Below the pieces are notes generated by a model, which saw only the letters and a program-made list of their open reading frames with translations, did not search any database and was not told the origin of the DNA. Of a stretch of 64,000 nt of DNA, positions 32,400 through 45,879 are shown piece after piece (positions within the stretch are counted from its first letter, which is position 1; each line of letters starts with the position of its first letter). Both the position numbers and the translations under genes were made by a program. Source of the DNA: Antitrichia curtipendula (Eukaryota; Streptophyta; Bryopsida; Hypnales; Leucodontaceae); the NCBI GenBank assembly GCA_951230915.1, contig OX579638.1, positions 6,838,696 through 6,902,695 of the forward strand, read 5' to 3'.

Positions 32400-34045
32400 A
32401 GTCAAACCATAGAATCAAAAGCGGAAGCAAAAGTTAGATTTAGCACTCGGGAGTCAAAATCTAGAGTTATATTTAGAAGTTGGGAATTAGAGGAAGAATT
32501 AAGCTTAGGATTAGCCTTAGGGTTGAAACTTCCAAGAGAAGTGTCAAACCTCCAAAGATAGTCTTTGACACTCATGGAAGGAACGTAAGGGTTCCCCGCT
32601 CACGTAGTTAGGGACGTTAGAAATGACGCCAACTACCCGGCCAACCCTATACATAGGATAGACAGTTAGGGAGTTAGGAATCACCAATCACCTTTGTTCA
32701 TTACAGTCAGCTTGTTAGTTACCCATGCATTTCTAGTAGTATTCGCTGCCATCCACGACACTTAGAAAACGTTAGCACAAAAAGATCCATTGCTTGGAAG
32801 GCACAGTGGATCGCGCTCACAGCACCCCGATATATTCAAAAGGTGGATAAAGGCATAGAACCTGGTCGGTATTCGCCTGATTACCAAAGGTGGGTAATCT
32901 TGCGCCCACATACTGCAAAAGATAAGCTCTCATGACGGCATCATGGCCACATGCCAACAAAATACTCTGAAAGTTGACAAGAACTTCCGCATGGAGACAA
33001 CGAACATGAGGATTGACATGACGTTTGCACTTACTCACAAGTGCTCAAGTTGAGATCAAGATCACCCTCTTTTATCAAATCCGAACTTTCGAACTTTAGC
33101 CTACATATGAGGAAGTCAATTTTCACAGTTTTCACAGTGAGTTCTGAAGTCAAGTGTCAAGCAAAGCAACCTACAAGACTCTATGTAAGATAACTACACC
33201 TAAAATCACACACTAGAGATTCTTGCCTAAAATGTACTCCCACTATTCATGAAAGTCTATGATTGTTTTTAGGAACACCTATTTTCAGCACTTTGAAAAT
33301 TTGTAGTTTATTCATACGGTGTCCAAAAAATGCTTTCTAAGAAAATTTAGAACCCCTTTTTACTACCAACAGGACCCCACAAAAAGTTTTCCAATAGAAT
33401 AATGGGAACCAAGCTAAATTGCTTGTATGTGCGATTTTAGGTGTAGTTACCTTCAAATCCACAATCTCATGCACATTATATGGTTTTAATGTAATATATT
33501 GTAAACTTCATATTAGTTTGCCTTACAAGTTTGTATAACTTTCCAATTAGTGCAAGTGAGTGCAATTACCATAGGACGCACCAATTGATTCAACATATAT
33601 AGTCACAAATAGACAATATTCTTGAATTTTGCCTCAATACTTTGGTAAAAAAAAACTAGATTATTTTTATAGAGCATATTGTGTTCAATATTCAAAGCTT
33701 TGCCAATATCCACACGTTTCATTCCATTTATCCACAGATTCTACAATGTTTGTCATGATTCAAACTATAAATCAATTAATGCTCATCTAAGAGCAATGAC
33801 CCCATTGCTCTAGATGTGATGAGGATAATTAAAATTCAACTCAAAAATATTTCATAAATTTTTGAAGCAATAATGAATTAATTACAAATTTCATTCAAAG
33901 TTATAATCAAAAAATTCTAAAAAATATTTATAGATGAGGCCATGTGTCAAATAAACTAATTCTTAAGCAAGGACAACCTAAAAGGAAATGCATAATTGAA
34001 AAAGACGAGCCCAAATTTATCCCTATCCATATTCCTATCCATATT
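32400..34045. other. Intergenic, nothing firm
   Basis: A minus-strand frame at 33038-32817 (73 codons, containing LLACGHDAVMRAYLLQYVG) has some protein-like composition but no recognised family and no splice context. The rest is AT-rich. Confidence 0.35.
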
Positions 34046-34310
34046 CCTATCCCTTAATCCATAAACACCGTCATGGACATTTTTTGGTCGATGAATGACA
34101 AAAAATCTCTTCCCGTAAGACAGAAGTGCAACTATTCATCCTCCCAATTTTGTATGAAAAGGGAAGATCATCTACAATAGTTTGTCTTCCATTGAGTGTG
34201 TTTGCATTAGTTTAATCCAACAATTCACACGGTGACAAAACAAATGATTTCCACAATTATGAACCTGTCGTTTAAGGGTTAAAAGATGCAAACACCTTGT
34301 TTGACTTCAA
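34045..34310 (+). repeat. Single arm of the foldback element seen at 52.5-53.0 kb
   Basis: Shares TCCCTTAA, GACATTTTTT, AATCTCT, GACAGAAGTGCAACTATTCA, GTATGAAAAGGGAAG, TCTTCCATTGAGTGTGTTTG, ATTCACACGGTGACAAAACA and TTTAAGGGTTAAA with each half of the inverted element at 52545-52990. It therefore represents a dispersed family. Confidence 0.65.
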
Positions 34311-35735
34311 TTTATCCCCCTCCCTCCAAAAAATCTAGAGGTATCTTGCATCAAAAAAATCCTCCCCCTCCCACAAAAGCCGTTGAGCCTCTGCAAATCT
34401 AGAGCCATTGGTATATGTCAAATGGATGATCTCGGCCATCCAAAACAGATACAAAGTGCAGGTGCAGAATATGGTACAGAATACAAATACGGGTATGAAT
34501 ATGATTATAGAATTCAACTGAAATATCCCATATCAAATGCACTGGGAAGTAAGTTTTAAAAACACAATTATGTGAAGGGATGGAGGGAGGATCACCAAAG
34601 TTATACATGAGAATTTGATTGAAAATTGGCATTCTCTCACTGTCCACTCAGAAGACAGCATACAGAAGAATACAGTCACATAGTAATTCTTATGCGACTC
34701 CAACCCAAGAGCAGTCATTTGCCGTGAACTCCAAAATTGTAAAGAGCACATATCAAATCTCGTAGTTTACCCCAAAAGCATGACACTGTATAAACTCCTC
34801 ACCAAAAACCCAATCATTCCATAACCGTTACATTACAGCCCAAATCTGTAGATTTTGCTCCCCATTGTAACTCTCAAATCATATCCTCTTGGTTCAAATC
34901 CATTACATTTCATCAACGATGCAATTCATAGCGTGAAGATGCAGAAAGTTGGTTTTCAATGGCACAGACCATCTCTTACAACTGATGGAGCATCGGGATA
35001 TACCATTGTGTAGTTTCGTGAGGAATGTGGTTTGAGGAACCACTATAAATTGGGAAATAATGCAAACATTTTGCCAATCCATCACACGTTCCAAATAAGT
35101 GAAAACAGAAATATTTGCACCTAACTAGCAATATCGGTAAAGGCATACGACACATTTGGCATAAAACTCACAAAGGATCACTTCAAATTGACCAGAGGTG
35201 AACTCTGCGATATATAGAATCCAAAAGAGAAACTGCAAAATGGATATCGTACCTTAACAAACAATCTCATGCCGAGCACCATACGTGCCATTTGATCTCT
35301 CTCCAAGTCAGTGAGAGACACGCTTCCAACTCGGATATTTTAAAGAGGATTTCTGCCTACTTAAAAACGAAGCTGCCATACGGAACGCTCTCCTCTAAAA
35401 AGGCGATCAACAACGACTTGCTATCAGCAAAACCAAATTCGAAATCTCATCGCTCGGGCTACTGTACAAGTTGCGAAAACTGGAAACTAGGTCACCATGA
35501 ATGAACCTTCCGTAATTGCGGAGAAGGAACACAGAGTGATACAGCAGTGTCGCGACCAAGCCGTGCTCGAAACCTTTCATCTCTCCCGCCAGATTCTGAA
35601 ATAGAAATTGTACGAATCGATTTTTGGGAATCCCTGCGAGGATCACATACAGAATCATTCCAGCGACATTCCGATCCAAGCACAAGTGACACTACGACAT
35701 GAATTCGGAGACACGTCCACGATGTTGCGGCCATG
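34311..35735. other. Intergenic / possible 3' flank of MOZART1
   Basis: No protein gene seen. The part immediately left of 35740 is the 3' side of the MOZART1 gene and may include its 3' UTR. Confidence 0.4.
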
Positions 35736-35739
35736 GCCA

Positions 35740-35946
35740 TCAGCGAGTGGCCTTCTCCGACACGGCCGCGGCCTCCCTTCGTAGCTCCTTCACCACGGCC
35801 GCCAGGGCTTCGGGATTGACTCCGTGCTCGCACAAGTCGACCAAAATGGCGAGCGTCTGGCGGTCTAGGCCGGCGCCCAGAAGGTTGGACATCATGTGCA
35901 CAATGTCAAGCGATTCACGCGCCCTCTGCATGGCGACGCCGTCCAT
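35740..35946 (-). CDS. GIP1: MOZART1 / GIP1, gamma-tubulin complex component
   Basis: A single-exon ORF of 68 codons. ATG at 35946 gives MDGVAMQRARESLDIVHMMS, followed by GLDRQTLAILVDLCEHGVNP and EALAAVVKELRRE, the full MOZART1 signature. Length matches the family (about 70 residues). The open frame extends upstream to a GTG at 35994 but has no earlier ATG, so 35946 is chosen. MOZART1/GIP1 is known to bind the N-terminus of GCP3 and recruit the gamma-tubulin complex to microtubule-nucleation sites at the nuclear envelope and cortex. Local GC content is high compared with the surroundings, consistent with a live gene. No stop or frameshift. Very likely functional. Confidence 0.92.
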   Translation of the reverse strand: MDGVAMQRARESLDIVHMMSNLLGAGLDRQTLAILVDLCEHGVNPEALAAVVKELRREAAAVSEKATR

Positions 35947-36300
35947 CGCTCCGAGCTTCAGCAAGTCGCAGCTCGCTTGCGCTTGCACTCGCACTCGAAA
36001 CCCTAACTATCATACGCTGGGCAGTCTCTCTCCGGAGTGCCTGCATTCCTGCAACTCGAGGCTTTAGGACCGAGAGCCGCCTATGACCGTGACCTGAAGC
36101 TGGACCTCGACTCTCCGAGCATCTTCAGTCCATCCCCTCAAAACTGCAAAAAAAAAAGTTTTTTATTCACATGGAATTGGAGTTGGAACTAGAGTTCGAG
36201 AGTATTATCGTCGGAAGCACTTCAAAAAATAGACAATAAATAGACAATAATAGACAACAAGAAAATCTAGATTTAACATCAAATGGTTGAACATTATCAT

Positions 36301-36386
36301 ACACATGTACCTCGTAAAAGTATACAACAACAATACATGTACCTCGTAAAAGTATACAACAACAATACATGTACCTCGTAAAAGGT
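36301..36386. repeat. Short tandem repeat, 32-nt unit, about 2.7 copies
   Basis: Unit ACATGTACCTCGTAAAAGTA plus TACAACAACAAT is repeated almost exactly. It lies upstream of MOZART1. Confidence 0.9.
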
Positions 36387-37427
36387 GTACTTTATTCTAC
36401 AAAGGCATTCATGCACACATTCAAGATTAAGTAGTTTTTTCTGTTTGAAACTTTCATTAATTTCATTTGGCTTAATGCTATTGAATTTGTAGGTTGTCCT
36501 AAAAATAATTTTGACAAGTTACTATCACACTACTTAGACCACCATGTGTGTAGTTGCAGGCATAACTAATACAATGCTCTATTTTAGAAACTTCTCAATA
36601 TATTACTTTGTGGGGACACAACACTACATTAGGGCCAATTATAACCTAATTAAAAAAAGAACTTTAAATAGTCTAAAAATATATATTATGACAAACTTGA
36701 AGGTAAGATCTTCTTGAATTCTACAATATATATAGACATTGCAAATTAAATACAAGAATCTAGACTCATTCAAGATGCAACATACTAAAATCAAGTAGCA
36801 AGGGTAGAATTTGAGGGGATGACGGTTGCTTGCGGTTTCACATGAAAGAAGCACACTCACTCTTGACGCAACGTATCATGTCATTGTTGTATTGCTCTTG
36901 CTCTCCGACATCTTGCTGATTGCAAAAGACATTTGGAATAGCAGACATAATGGAGTTCTTGCCAATGATCTTGCTTAACCTCATTTGCTACAAGACCATA
37001 TGTCATTTATAGGTACTCTTTTCATTTTTTATAAGGTACCTCCTAGAATCTCTTGCCATTGGTGTATAAGATTTGTTGTATTTTAAGGGTAAGCTTTGTT
37101 TCCTAGAATATAGTTTGATGTGAAATTTTTCTTTTTTTGTTAAAATAATTTTAACTGAAAGCATGAAGGTTCTCACTCTATGGTTTCAAGGACTCTATTT
37201 CATTGCTTTTAATCTTGGGCCCATTAGGGGTTTGCATTATTTAGTTGATTTTATTTCAATGATAAGCAAAATTAGATTTTGAAACTATGAACGTACATGC
37301 ATTTAACATAAGAAGATTTGAACAAACACAAGGATTTAAAAAATTAGGAGCTGATTAAGGATGTTTAAGTAGGTCCAAAAAATCCGTTGTTTCTTTGCCT
37401 ATAAAAAGAGGAAAAAAGCTAGCAAAG

Positions 37428-40400
37428 ATGGTGAGAGTTACAAGTGCATTGTTTCCAATGGATTCAACTTTGTGCATCATCAAGCCTGATGCCATGCGTT
37501 TAGGCTACAAACAAAATATTTGCCATATGATTCACATGTTTGGCTTCAATGTTGTTGCCGAAGGCACCTTCAAGGTGATTCATTGTTATTTACAATTTAG
37601 AATATTTACATTGTGAATTTCATTAAATTGATAAATATTTTTCATTTTGGAATTTTTTTGTATCATTGCAAAAAAATAAAATTGGGATTTATTGTAGTTA
37701 AAAAAATCACTTGCGCATTTCATTTTTGACAGTAATAAATTTGATTATCTAATAAAAATTGTGTTATATTTCAAATCTATATTGCAATCTAAAGTCAAAT
37801 ACAATTTTTATATTTGCATTTGTATTATTGCTCTTTTTATTCAAAAAACAAAAAATTTCATATGTCCTACTAATGTTTATAAACTACCATCAACTGCTTC
37901 AAATTGCAACATATTAACTTAGAAATAATATTCACTTGTTAAAAACTCAATACATTAATTTACATAGAGATAGTACATGACTAATATATTCTTTAATTAA
38001 AATATATGGTCCCAAAAATTCAAGGACTTCAAAATTAGAATCAAATGTTGTATTTTTGTTTATAATTTGATTCAAAGTTTAGAAACAAGATCTAGATGTT
38101 CAATGATGTTTTGTAAAGAACTTTTATTGAAAGATTAAAAAATCATTTTGAAACATGTTCAAGAAAATTGAATCTTTCTATTGATCAAAGATTATTTTGA
38201 GAGTATTGTTTTGTTACTACATAATAGTCCAAATAAATATGATGAGAAAACTTCATCAAAGGTCAAACTTTTGTACTAGCAAGCTATAGATAGAGCATAA
38301 TTCAATTTTAGTAGGCCGACTTATGCTTTGGAAGAAAATATACTTTGAGTTATAATTGTAAAATAAATAAATTCTTATACTTAAAATTTCTACTTGTTCT
38401 CAATTATTTTTTGGTCTCTAATATTACAACCTCACTAATTTATGTTGATTGTTAATTTTCATGTTTGCTCACATGAATATTGTATTAATGCACATTGTGT
38501 TAATGCAATTATTATTTACAGTTGACAAGGGTGCGGGCGGAGCAATTCTATCAAGCCCATGCAAAGATGTCATACTTTGAGACTCTTATCCGCTTCATGA
38601 TAAGGTGTTCTTCAAGATCATTACTTATAAAATAATAAAGATAAAGTTATAGAAGGTATTAAAGGTACTTTAACCATCAACTACATATTGGAACACTTGA
38701 GGTACACTACGACCAATACTCAAGGTTGTGACACCTACTTGCAACAAATTTATAATGATTTTGCAACAAAAAGATAATTTTCCATTTTTATCTTCAAAGT
38801 TTTTTTCTAAAGAATGAACATCATGTTGGTTTGTTTTTGAAAAAGCCCCATGTTTTCTTTACAAAGGAAACATTGATCTTTTTTAAAAACAAAAGTAGTA
38901 TATAACATTATTTTTCATACCTATTTGTCTAGTGGTTGAAATTCTTAGCAAGTTTCAAATTGAATATAGCAAGTATTTTCAGTAGGATTTTAAAGAACCT
39001 CTTTTTTTATTGCAACTTAATACAAAATATTTCTATTGTTAATTTAAACTGATTTTTGACATTGTTTTGTTATTTTGCTTACATTTTTTCATTTCTTTTT
39101 ATTTTGGTTCTTTTTTTTAATATTAATAACTAGTCAATTACTATATATGATTGTTTAGCATATTTGTTTTTTCATTTGTTGTAAGACATCACAATTGTTA
39201 TTCCTAAAAGTCTCTAGGAGAAAGGTGGATGTAAATTTTGAGCTTTTTGGATAAAATAAATTATGGCATGAAAAGAATCTAGACATTGGGTCTTTATTTT
39301 TGCAAATTTTTTCTTCCTATCCCTTACATGAATTTATTTGGAACCTTTCACAATAGTCATAAAGCACCAAGTGACCACAATACTTGCGTTGTTGAAGGAT
39401 AAACATAATTGCTTTTTTCAACATTATTGTATTTTTGTGTGTGTTCTTCATTTGTTTTTATAGCTTTGACATTGAATTCTTGAAACCATTCATAATCCAC
39501 CTAGTGGATGCCAATTCTCTTAGCCTGAGTTAAACAATACTGTCAACATTTCTCAAAAGTTCAATGAATCTATAATTTTCAATACAACTTTTCAATTGGA
39601 CTATATTGGTATTTACAAACTTTATTTGAAATACTAGTTTGCATTATAATAATAGCTTTGAATTTTGACAATTATTTCCAATGAGAACATAAAAGGAAAC
39701 ATATTTTTATAATAATTTTTAAAATTTTCATTGATACAACATCTATTGTTAAATTTTAATTGAAAATGACATCAAATTTTTTTTTTTTTTAAATTTGTAG
39801 TAATTATTTTGTAAGTTGGTGTACGCAATAAAAAAATCATAGTAGATATATTGTTTTTCTATTAACGAAAATAATTGTTGAACTTGAGTTTTAAAACTTC
39901 ATTATCTTATAGAAATTCTTTTGACTTCTGATAACAAAACAAACAAGCATGTTAATTAATTAAAAAAATTATTGCAAAATAATGTAAGTGACATGTTTCA
40001 ATTCCATTGTAGAACTATTTATGATTTAATTTTTTTCCTTCTATCTTCTATGTACTTGTACTTTATGATTTTTTAAAAGGTAAAAATAATTTTATTTATT
40101 TATTCTTAAATTCTCAACTCAATTTTCCTCAATTCTCCTCAATTCTCAACTCTATAGTGCAAAAATTTAAGTTAAGAAGATTCAAAGTTTGAAAACTTAG
40201 GATTGTTAGGTTCAAATTTTTATTTATTTTTTACTTTGAATACTAATATCTTACAATTTATATGGTTAGAATTTATGCATTTTTTCCACACATTGTCATA
40301 TATGTCTTATGCAAAATCCTACCATAGTTCGATATGCAAAAAAGTTTATTTTATTCATTGTAACTTTTTGCCCTAGAAATGATAATTTTGGAGGAATTTT

Positions 40401-42516
40401 TTGATGAAATATAGTTGTAAAGTTGTAGGGGTTAATGGAGTGACTATTATACTAATAAGACCAACTACACACTCTACAAAATAAAAACTTCAACCAAATC
40501 TTCAACCAAATCTTCAACCAAATCATTTTACATAACAATGAGCGTAAAGATTGAAAATAATAGGTAGAGTCAAATTTGTTTTTCAAGAAATGCAAATTTG
40601 AATTTTGTAGATGTGAATATGTGATCAACTTTTAACCATTATATTTTTTATTCTATTATTCTAAACAATTGATTTGATTGAAAAGCTAGTTCAGTTCTTG
40701 ATATGCATACCTGATACTTTGAAACAAAGGGAGTATTTGCCTCCAAGTAAAATATTGCATAATGTCATTTTCAAATTCACAAAACCAATGTTTTAACCTA
40801 TTTGTGATTTTTTAAACCAATATTTCAATTTACTTATGAATTTTTTTGAAAGTCATATGGGTGTTGCTTGCAATATGTGATAAAGCTATTATATAATTGT
40901 CACATGTGTTGTAGTAAAGGCTTGTTTTACATGTTATATGTAACTCAAAAGGATGCACTAGTAATGTTTGAAATACAATTTATAATTTTTTTATTAATTG
41001 AATTTGTATTCAACTTGTATTAAAAGAATTTGAAATCAAAGTTTTAAAGTTTGTTGCAAAGTATTTTCTAATATCAAATACATTTGTTATAGATTGAAAT
41101 TTTGAAAAAATGGATTGTATGCAGATTTAATATATTTTTACATAATAGTCATATCATAAAATTAAAACCTTACTGTATGCAATTATTCTTTATTAGAATG
41201 CACGGTTGTTCAATAAATTTTGAAAAGAAGTTTAAAATAATTGTTAAAGATTGGTAGAAATTGTGTGAAATACAATAAAAAAAACATCAAAAATATAGTT
41301 GTCAATAAAGTCAATGTAAAAGATATACAAAAATTATAAAAACTCATTAAAAAAATATTTACCACGTATACTTGAATAAATTGAGCAACCTCACAAATAT
41401 TAAATGATCTTTTGCAGCCGCTCAATCCATTGCATGGTATTGGTGAGAGATAATTGTTGTCGAGCATTCCGAGCACTACTTGGACCCAAAGACTCCAATC
41501 GTGCACGTAAAGAAGCTCCTCAAACGTATTCCCCTGTTCTTTAAGAAGCAATAATATTCTTCAACTAGTTTGATTATTCCCAAGAGTCAAATTATTACCA
41601 TTTGTCTTTGTCACTTGTCTTGTAGTTAAAAAATTCAACAAACAAGTTTTTAAAATTAGAGAAGCCAATTATTGCAACTTCTAAAATTTTAGACCAAGTT
41701 GGAAGGAATTGTTCAAAGGATGCACCAATTCAAATTTTTGAACTTCAATCTTTCCAATCATTCCAATTGAAACCTTGCAGGATTCGAGCATTATATGGTA
41801 CAGATGGACGAATGAATGCTGTTCATGGTAGTGACACTGTCAAAGAAGCTGAATGGGAAATAAAATTCTTCTTTCCAACAAGTAAGTTGTTCATGAAGAG
41901 TCCTTGTATGTATTGATTTGGATTCCCAAAAGAGTTTCACATTTCAAAGCTTGCCCAAAATGTATGCTTTTTGAACATAAGAATCTAACGTCAATTTTGG
42001 TTCACCTAAAATCGATACTTTGAAAGTTCACAATTTTTTCATACAATGTTCAAAAAAATCAACCTAAAAAAATAAAAAATGTACTTTCAATTACCAAGAG
42101 GATCCAACAACTTAACAATTGGAATCATCTTAATTGGGGACAATTTTAGACGTCATTACTTTATCTATTGCCCATTGCAAATAAATTTGTTGTTTAATAA
42201 TATATAGCTTCATCTTATGACAGTTATATTGGAACCTTATCCTAGTGCACAAGATGCTGCCTTGTACTTCAAGGAGCACGTGCAACCCCTATTACTCAAA
42301 GGCTTGACAGCTCTTACTAAGGCAAAACCTGCTTCAGAAACCATTGGTGCAGTTGTATCCTCTTGAATACAATAATGCACAAAGAGAGATAACTCTTTTT
42401 TTTTCCTTAATTATTAAATCAATATATTTTAATAGGCAATTCTTTTAGAGACCTACGTTAATGCCTACAAGGCAATGCAAGTGATGCATGAGTTGTGTAG
42501 CTTTGTTAGAGGGTAG
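37428..42516 (+). CDS. NME5 / radial-spoke RSP23-like NDPK-domain protein, six exons
   Basis: Exons: 37428-37574, 38522-38604, 41418-41525, 41781-41881, 42224-42354 and 42436-42516. All have GT-AG borders and consistent phase, giving about 216 residues with stop TAG at 42514. Exon 1 holds STLCIIKPDAM, exon 2 LTRVRAEQFYQAH, exon 3 VLVRDNCCRAFRALLGP, exon 4 GRMNAVHGSDTV (active-site His) and EIKFFFP. Together they are a complete NDPK fold. Exon 5 continues with EPYPSAQDAALYF and HVQPLLLKGLTALTKAKP, the C-terminal Dpy-30-like extension of NME5/RSP23. In Chlamydomonas, RSP23 is a radial-spoke component; animal NME5 is ciliary. Expected location: sperm flagellum axoneme. No lesions. Introns 2 (about 2.8 kb) and 1 are AT-rich and repeat-bearing. 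Nucleotide-kinase activity is not certain. Confidence 0.88.
39990..40450 (+). repeat. R1-R2 repeat copy inside intron 2 of the NME5-like gene
   Basis: A diverged R1 part (TTTCAATTCCATTGTAGAAC, then CCTTCTATCTTCTATG) is followed by R2 (CTTTGAATACTAATATCTTA, then CACACATTGTCATATATGTC and AAAATCCTACC). Same order and orientation as at 9.09 and 15.86 kb. Confidence 0.5.
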
Positions 42517-42519
42517 ATT

Positions 42520-44020
42520 CTACTGTCTAAAGTCTTTGCATCACTACTTGAGGGTTTTTTGCATTGTTTCTTGGTGATTATTGTACTATGAGGTAAGTCC
42601 CTTTCTTGTGAAGAATTGTGACATTTGATGTTTTCTCTTTCTCATGGCCTCGAGATTCTCAGTACATAAGGTATGCGTACCTATTACAATAGAATTTCTC
42701 TAAGGCAATGACCTCTCTAAAGTGATGGAGTATTGATTGCCTGGTCTTGCACTAGGTCCAATCCCAAACATACACATTAGAGAAGTTCTTTGAGATTCAT
42801 GAGCTTAATCCCGAGGCTATTACTTTAGAGAAGTTCTACTATATCAATGCTTTTCCAATTGTGTCTCGTACAAATGTTGGACATGTGTAGATAGGAGATC
42901 CAAATAGGAACTTTAATAGTATGCTTACTTCAATAGATCTTTATTGGTCTTGATTTGTAATTGCTGGTTCAATTCCTTGACTTGAATGCCTCAGAGATGG
43001 CTTGCTCATTGGCTACATAATCACAACCCAAGGTTGCCTCTCATTTGCATCTGCGTGGAGAAAGAATTCGACAAATTGAAAGAGGAGCCTGTCATTGAGT
43101 TTCCATTCTATTGAACACTTTCTGATTTTCATGTCGTTTAGATTGTGTCTCTCAATCTTAGAATGGCCAGTTTTGTAGCTTGTAGTTCACTATTGTAATG
43201 AATGCCTCTCTTAGTCACGTATGTATTCAAAATATGGTATTTTTTTGAAACATATGACAACAGGTGTTGAGCGAAGTTAAATCTTCTGATTGATTGTTGG
43301 TCCCAAGAATCTATTGAGGATGACCATCTTTTTGTATAAGTTTACATCTCTACTAAATCTTTGTCCTTTGCTGCAACTACATAAGTACATATGTTCTCTT
43401 TTTTATCATGAAGGGTAATAAGATAGGGAGAAGAATTGTGTTAAAAGTCTCCGATGCATAGAGATAAGCTTTTATGAAGATTCTGAAGTGTTTAATATCA
43501 AATTAATACATGCTTTGACAGATAAACAAGTCTCAAATTTGCAGAACATTGATGTGTTTTGAAGCTGTGCGAGTTTGTAGATGATTGTTACCATTTGCAA
43601 GTTAATCAATCAAACCTACAATAACCGCACAATCAATTTTGGCAAAAATTATTGATCTCCCAAACATCACTCACTTATTGTGCTATTCGAGGATTAAAAA
43701 AATGTGTAATTACACAAAAACTTGGAGAGGAATAGGGCCCAATTACAGTTTCCTCTCTTTCCTCCTAATATTCCTTCCAACTATTCCACAATTTTCTCAT
43801 TCAATATTTTGCATGACAAGAGCAAAGTGTACATTTAATTATCATTGTCAATTACAACTATGATTGGATGATCATCCCAGATTATAGCATGCTAATAACT
43901 ATCTAAACCCAGCTTGCTATGCTACAAGATGCAGCTGAGATGTTTAACTATTGTGCTTTACATGCCGTCATCTAACATTCACCAATTCGGTTCTTTTCTT
44001 GGATTGATGATTTTTCTTAC
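42520..44020. other. 3' flank of the NME5-like gene
   Basis: No gene recognised on either strand; the first few hundred bases may be 3' UTR. Predicted short ORFs are not supported. Confidence 0.4.
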
Positions 44021-44023
44021 AAA

Positions 44024-45508
44024 CACTAGAAGAACCCCCCGTTTCTTGTGGTGTTAATGAAGACACTAAAGTATGTTTTTGTCAATTAGAGGTGTGTCAA
44101 TTCTAATGTCACCTAAAATTTGTTGTAGGCAATGTTTCCACAAACGGGTGAAATCTGTTGCAACACGCCCTAATATTTGCACGTTTTACAAAAACAACTA
44201 TTAATACCTTGTGTTTGTATACTCCAAAAGCCTGCCATGTGGATGCCACATGGCAGCCATGTCATTTTTTTTTGTTCGGGCAATGTCCTTTTTAAAAAAA
44301 TAAAAAAACCACTATGAAAATGTGGCACGTGATGTTGTATAAAATAATTATTTAAAAGTAAAAATAATTTAATTATATAAAAAAAATATTTTAAAAAAAA
44401 CTCCAAAAAAAAACGAACAAGAGAAATTGTCAAATTCAACAAAAATTGACCATTTACCATCAAAAGATTTTTTGATGGCAAAGTCAAGTAATTACTTTTA
44501 GTGAGAACAAAGGTGGAAAGGTCATATTTATACTGAAATTCATTTTCTATCCAAGGTTAGACAAAAGATATGGGATAATTCAAGATATATGAAAACTTGA
44601 CCAAAATGCAAGGGGACGTTATTTCAAACATCTAGATGTTTTTTCAGACATGTGAATGTTTTTTTTGGCATATGGACGTTTTTTTAGGCATTTTACTTTA
44701 AATAGAATTCTTGTATTACATATCCCATATGGGTTGTCTTACTTCCTACCCCCTACTAGTACAAAGAACTTCCCTTTTCATCTATATTGTGTATCCATCC
44801 GCATTACAAAAAATATGAGGCCTCCGGAAGGCCGTTAAGCTTGGACCCCGTAGTGATACTACGGAGTTTTTTTTCAAAATTTTTTTTTCAGAAACTGAAA
44901 TTCTGACGTGGTTGAAGTTCCACGCCAGCGCTGACGTCAGCGCCACATCAGCGTGACGTCACTTTTCAATTTTTTTTTTCGGGAAAAAAAAAAAAAAAAG
45001 AAGTTATTTTTTTTCAAAAAAAAAAGTTTTTTTTTTTTTTTTTTTTTTTTCCGTTATATCACCCGCGGGTCCCGAAAATCAGCACTCACGGCCTTGTTGA
45101 GGCCTCATATTTTTTGTAATGTTTCCTTTTTTTATAAAGCATGCCACATCATCACATGGTTGCCTAGCCTGCCCTTTTCTTATGTTTTTTACATTGGGTT
45201 TTCATTTTACTTCAACTTGCAATAATTTACAAAAATTTAACAACTATGAATTCAGAACCTCCAGCCAACATGACACTTCAATGTTTTTTTGTGATGTTTT
45301 AATAAACGTGACCATGTTTTATTTGATGTCCAAAAAAACATGTATGTCTCATGTATCATCTACTTGTTTTCACTCTAACACTTCTATGTCTTTCCCAACA
45401 TCGACCAAAATTTGCCTCCCACAGTTTCAAAATTCATGGCATACTAATGTCAATGAAAATATGACTTGTTTTCCAAAACGCCACTAAAAAGGCGGGTTTC
45501 TTATAGTG
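44024..45508. mobile_element. Non-autonomous CACTA transposon with AAA target duplication
   Basis: Left end CACTAGAAGAACCCCC at 44024; right end GGGTTTCTTATAGTG ending at 45508 (its reverse complement begins CACTATAAGAAACCC). Both are flanked by AAA (44021-44023 and 45509-45511), the 3-bp duplication typical of CACTA elements. No transposase ORF inside. It contains the nested element at 44807-45116. Confidence 0.8.
44807..45116. mobile_element. MITE with perfect terminal inverted repeats, nested in the CACTA element
   Basis: Ends CAAAAAATATGAGGCCTC and GAGGCCTCATATTTTTTG are exact inverted repeats, flanked by TA on both sides (44805-44806 and 45117-45118), as for Tc1/mariner-type insertions. 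The inverted match extends through CATTA/TAATG, so a slightly longer TIR is possible. Interior: palindromic CGCTGACGTCAGCG, then long poly-A and poly-T tracts. The homopolymer gives the Lys/Phe-rich false ORF at 44953. Confidence 0.85.
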
Positions 45509-45749
45509 AAAGATGAGACTTTGTGTAAGTTTTACCAAAAGGAAAAATCACTACAACTGCATTTCCCCCTTTACAGTATATACCTAAAGGAACCTTTTTT
45601 ACTTTAGACACTAATTATACATGCTTTAAATTTCATTAGACTTTCATTTCAGGCACTAATTATACATGCTTCTATTTGCCTAAAAAAGTATTTCAATTCA
45701 ACATCTATTGTAACTTATACAGACCCTTTCAAAAGATAGTTGTTTATAT

Positions 45750-45874
45750 CACTAGAAGAAACCCGTGTTTTTTTTGACACATTTTTTGACATAGCGTAAG
45801 GTGTTAGTTGTAACATCAAATATAACATAATGTCACAAAAAATGTGTCAAGAAAAACACGGGGTTCTTCTAGTG
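45750..45874. mobile_element. 125-bp CACTA-type mini element
   Basis: Nearly the whole element is an inverted repeat: CACTAGAAGAAACCCGTGTT at the left and the reverse complement CACTAGAAGAACCCCGTGTT at the right, continuing through TTGACACATTTTTTG. Flanks are TAT and CAT. It shares its first 12 bases with the 44024 element. Confidence 0.8.
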
Positions 45875-45879
45875 CATCT

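Noticed and set aside
32817..33038. 73-codon minus ORF with protein-like composition
   Set aside because: No recognised family, no splice signals in support and no neighbouring exon.
41210..41551. Minus-strand ORF of 113 codons
   Set aside because: It overlaps exon 3 of the NME5-like gene on the other strand, and its hydrophobic tail is translated AT-rich intron.
44953..45225. ORF with Lys/Phe-rich runs
   Set aside because: Product of poly-A/poly-T tracts inside a MITE; no protein character.
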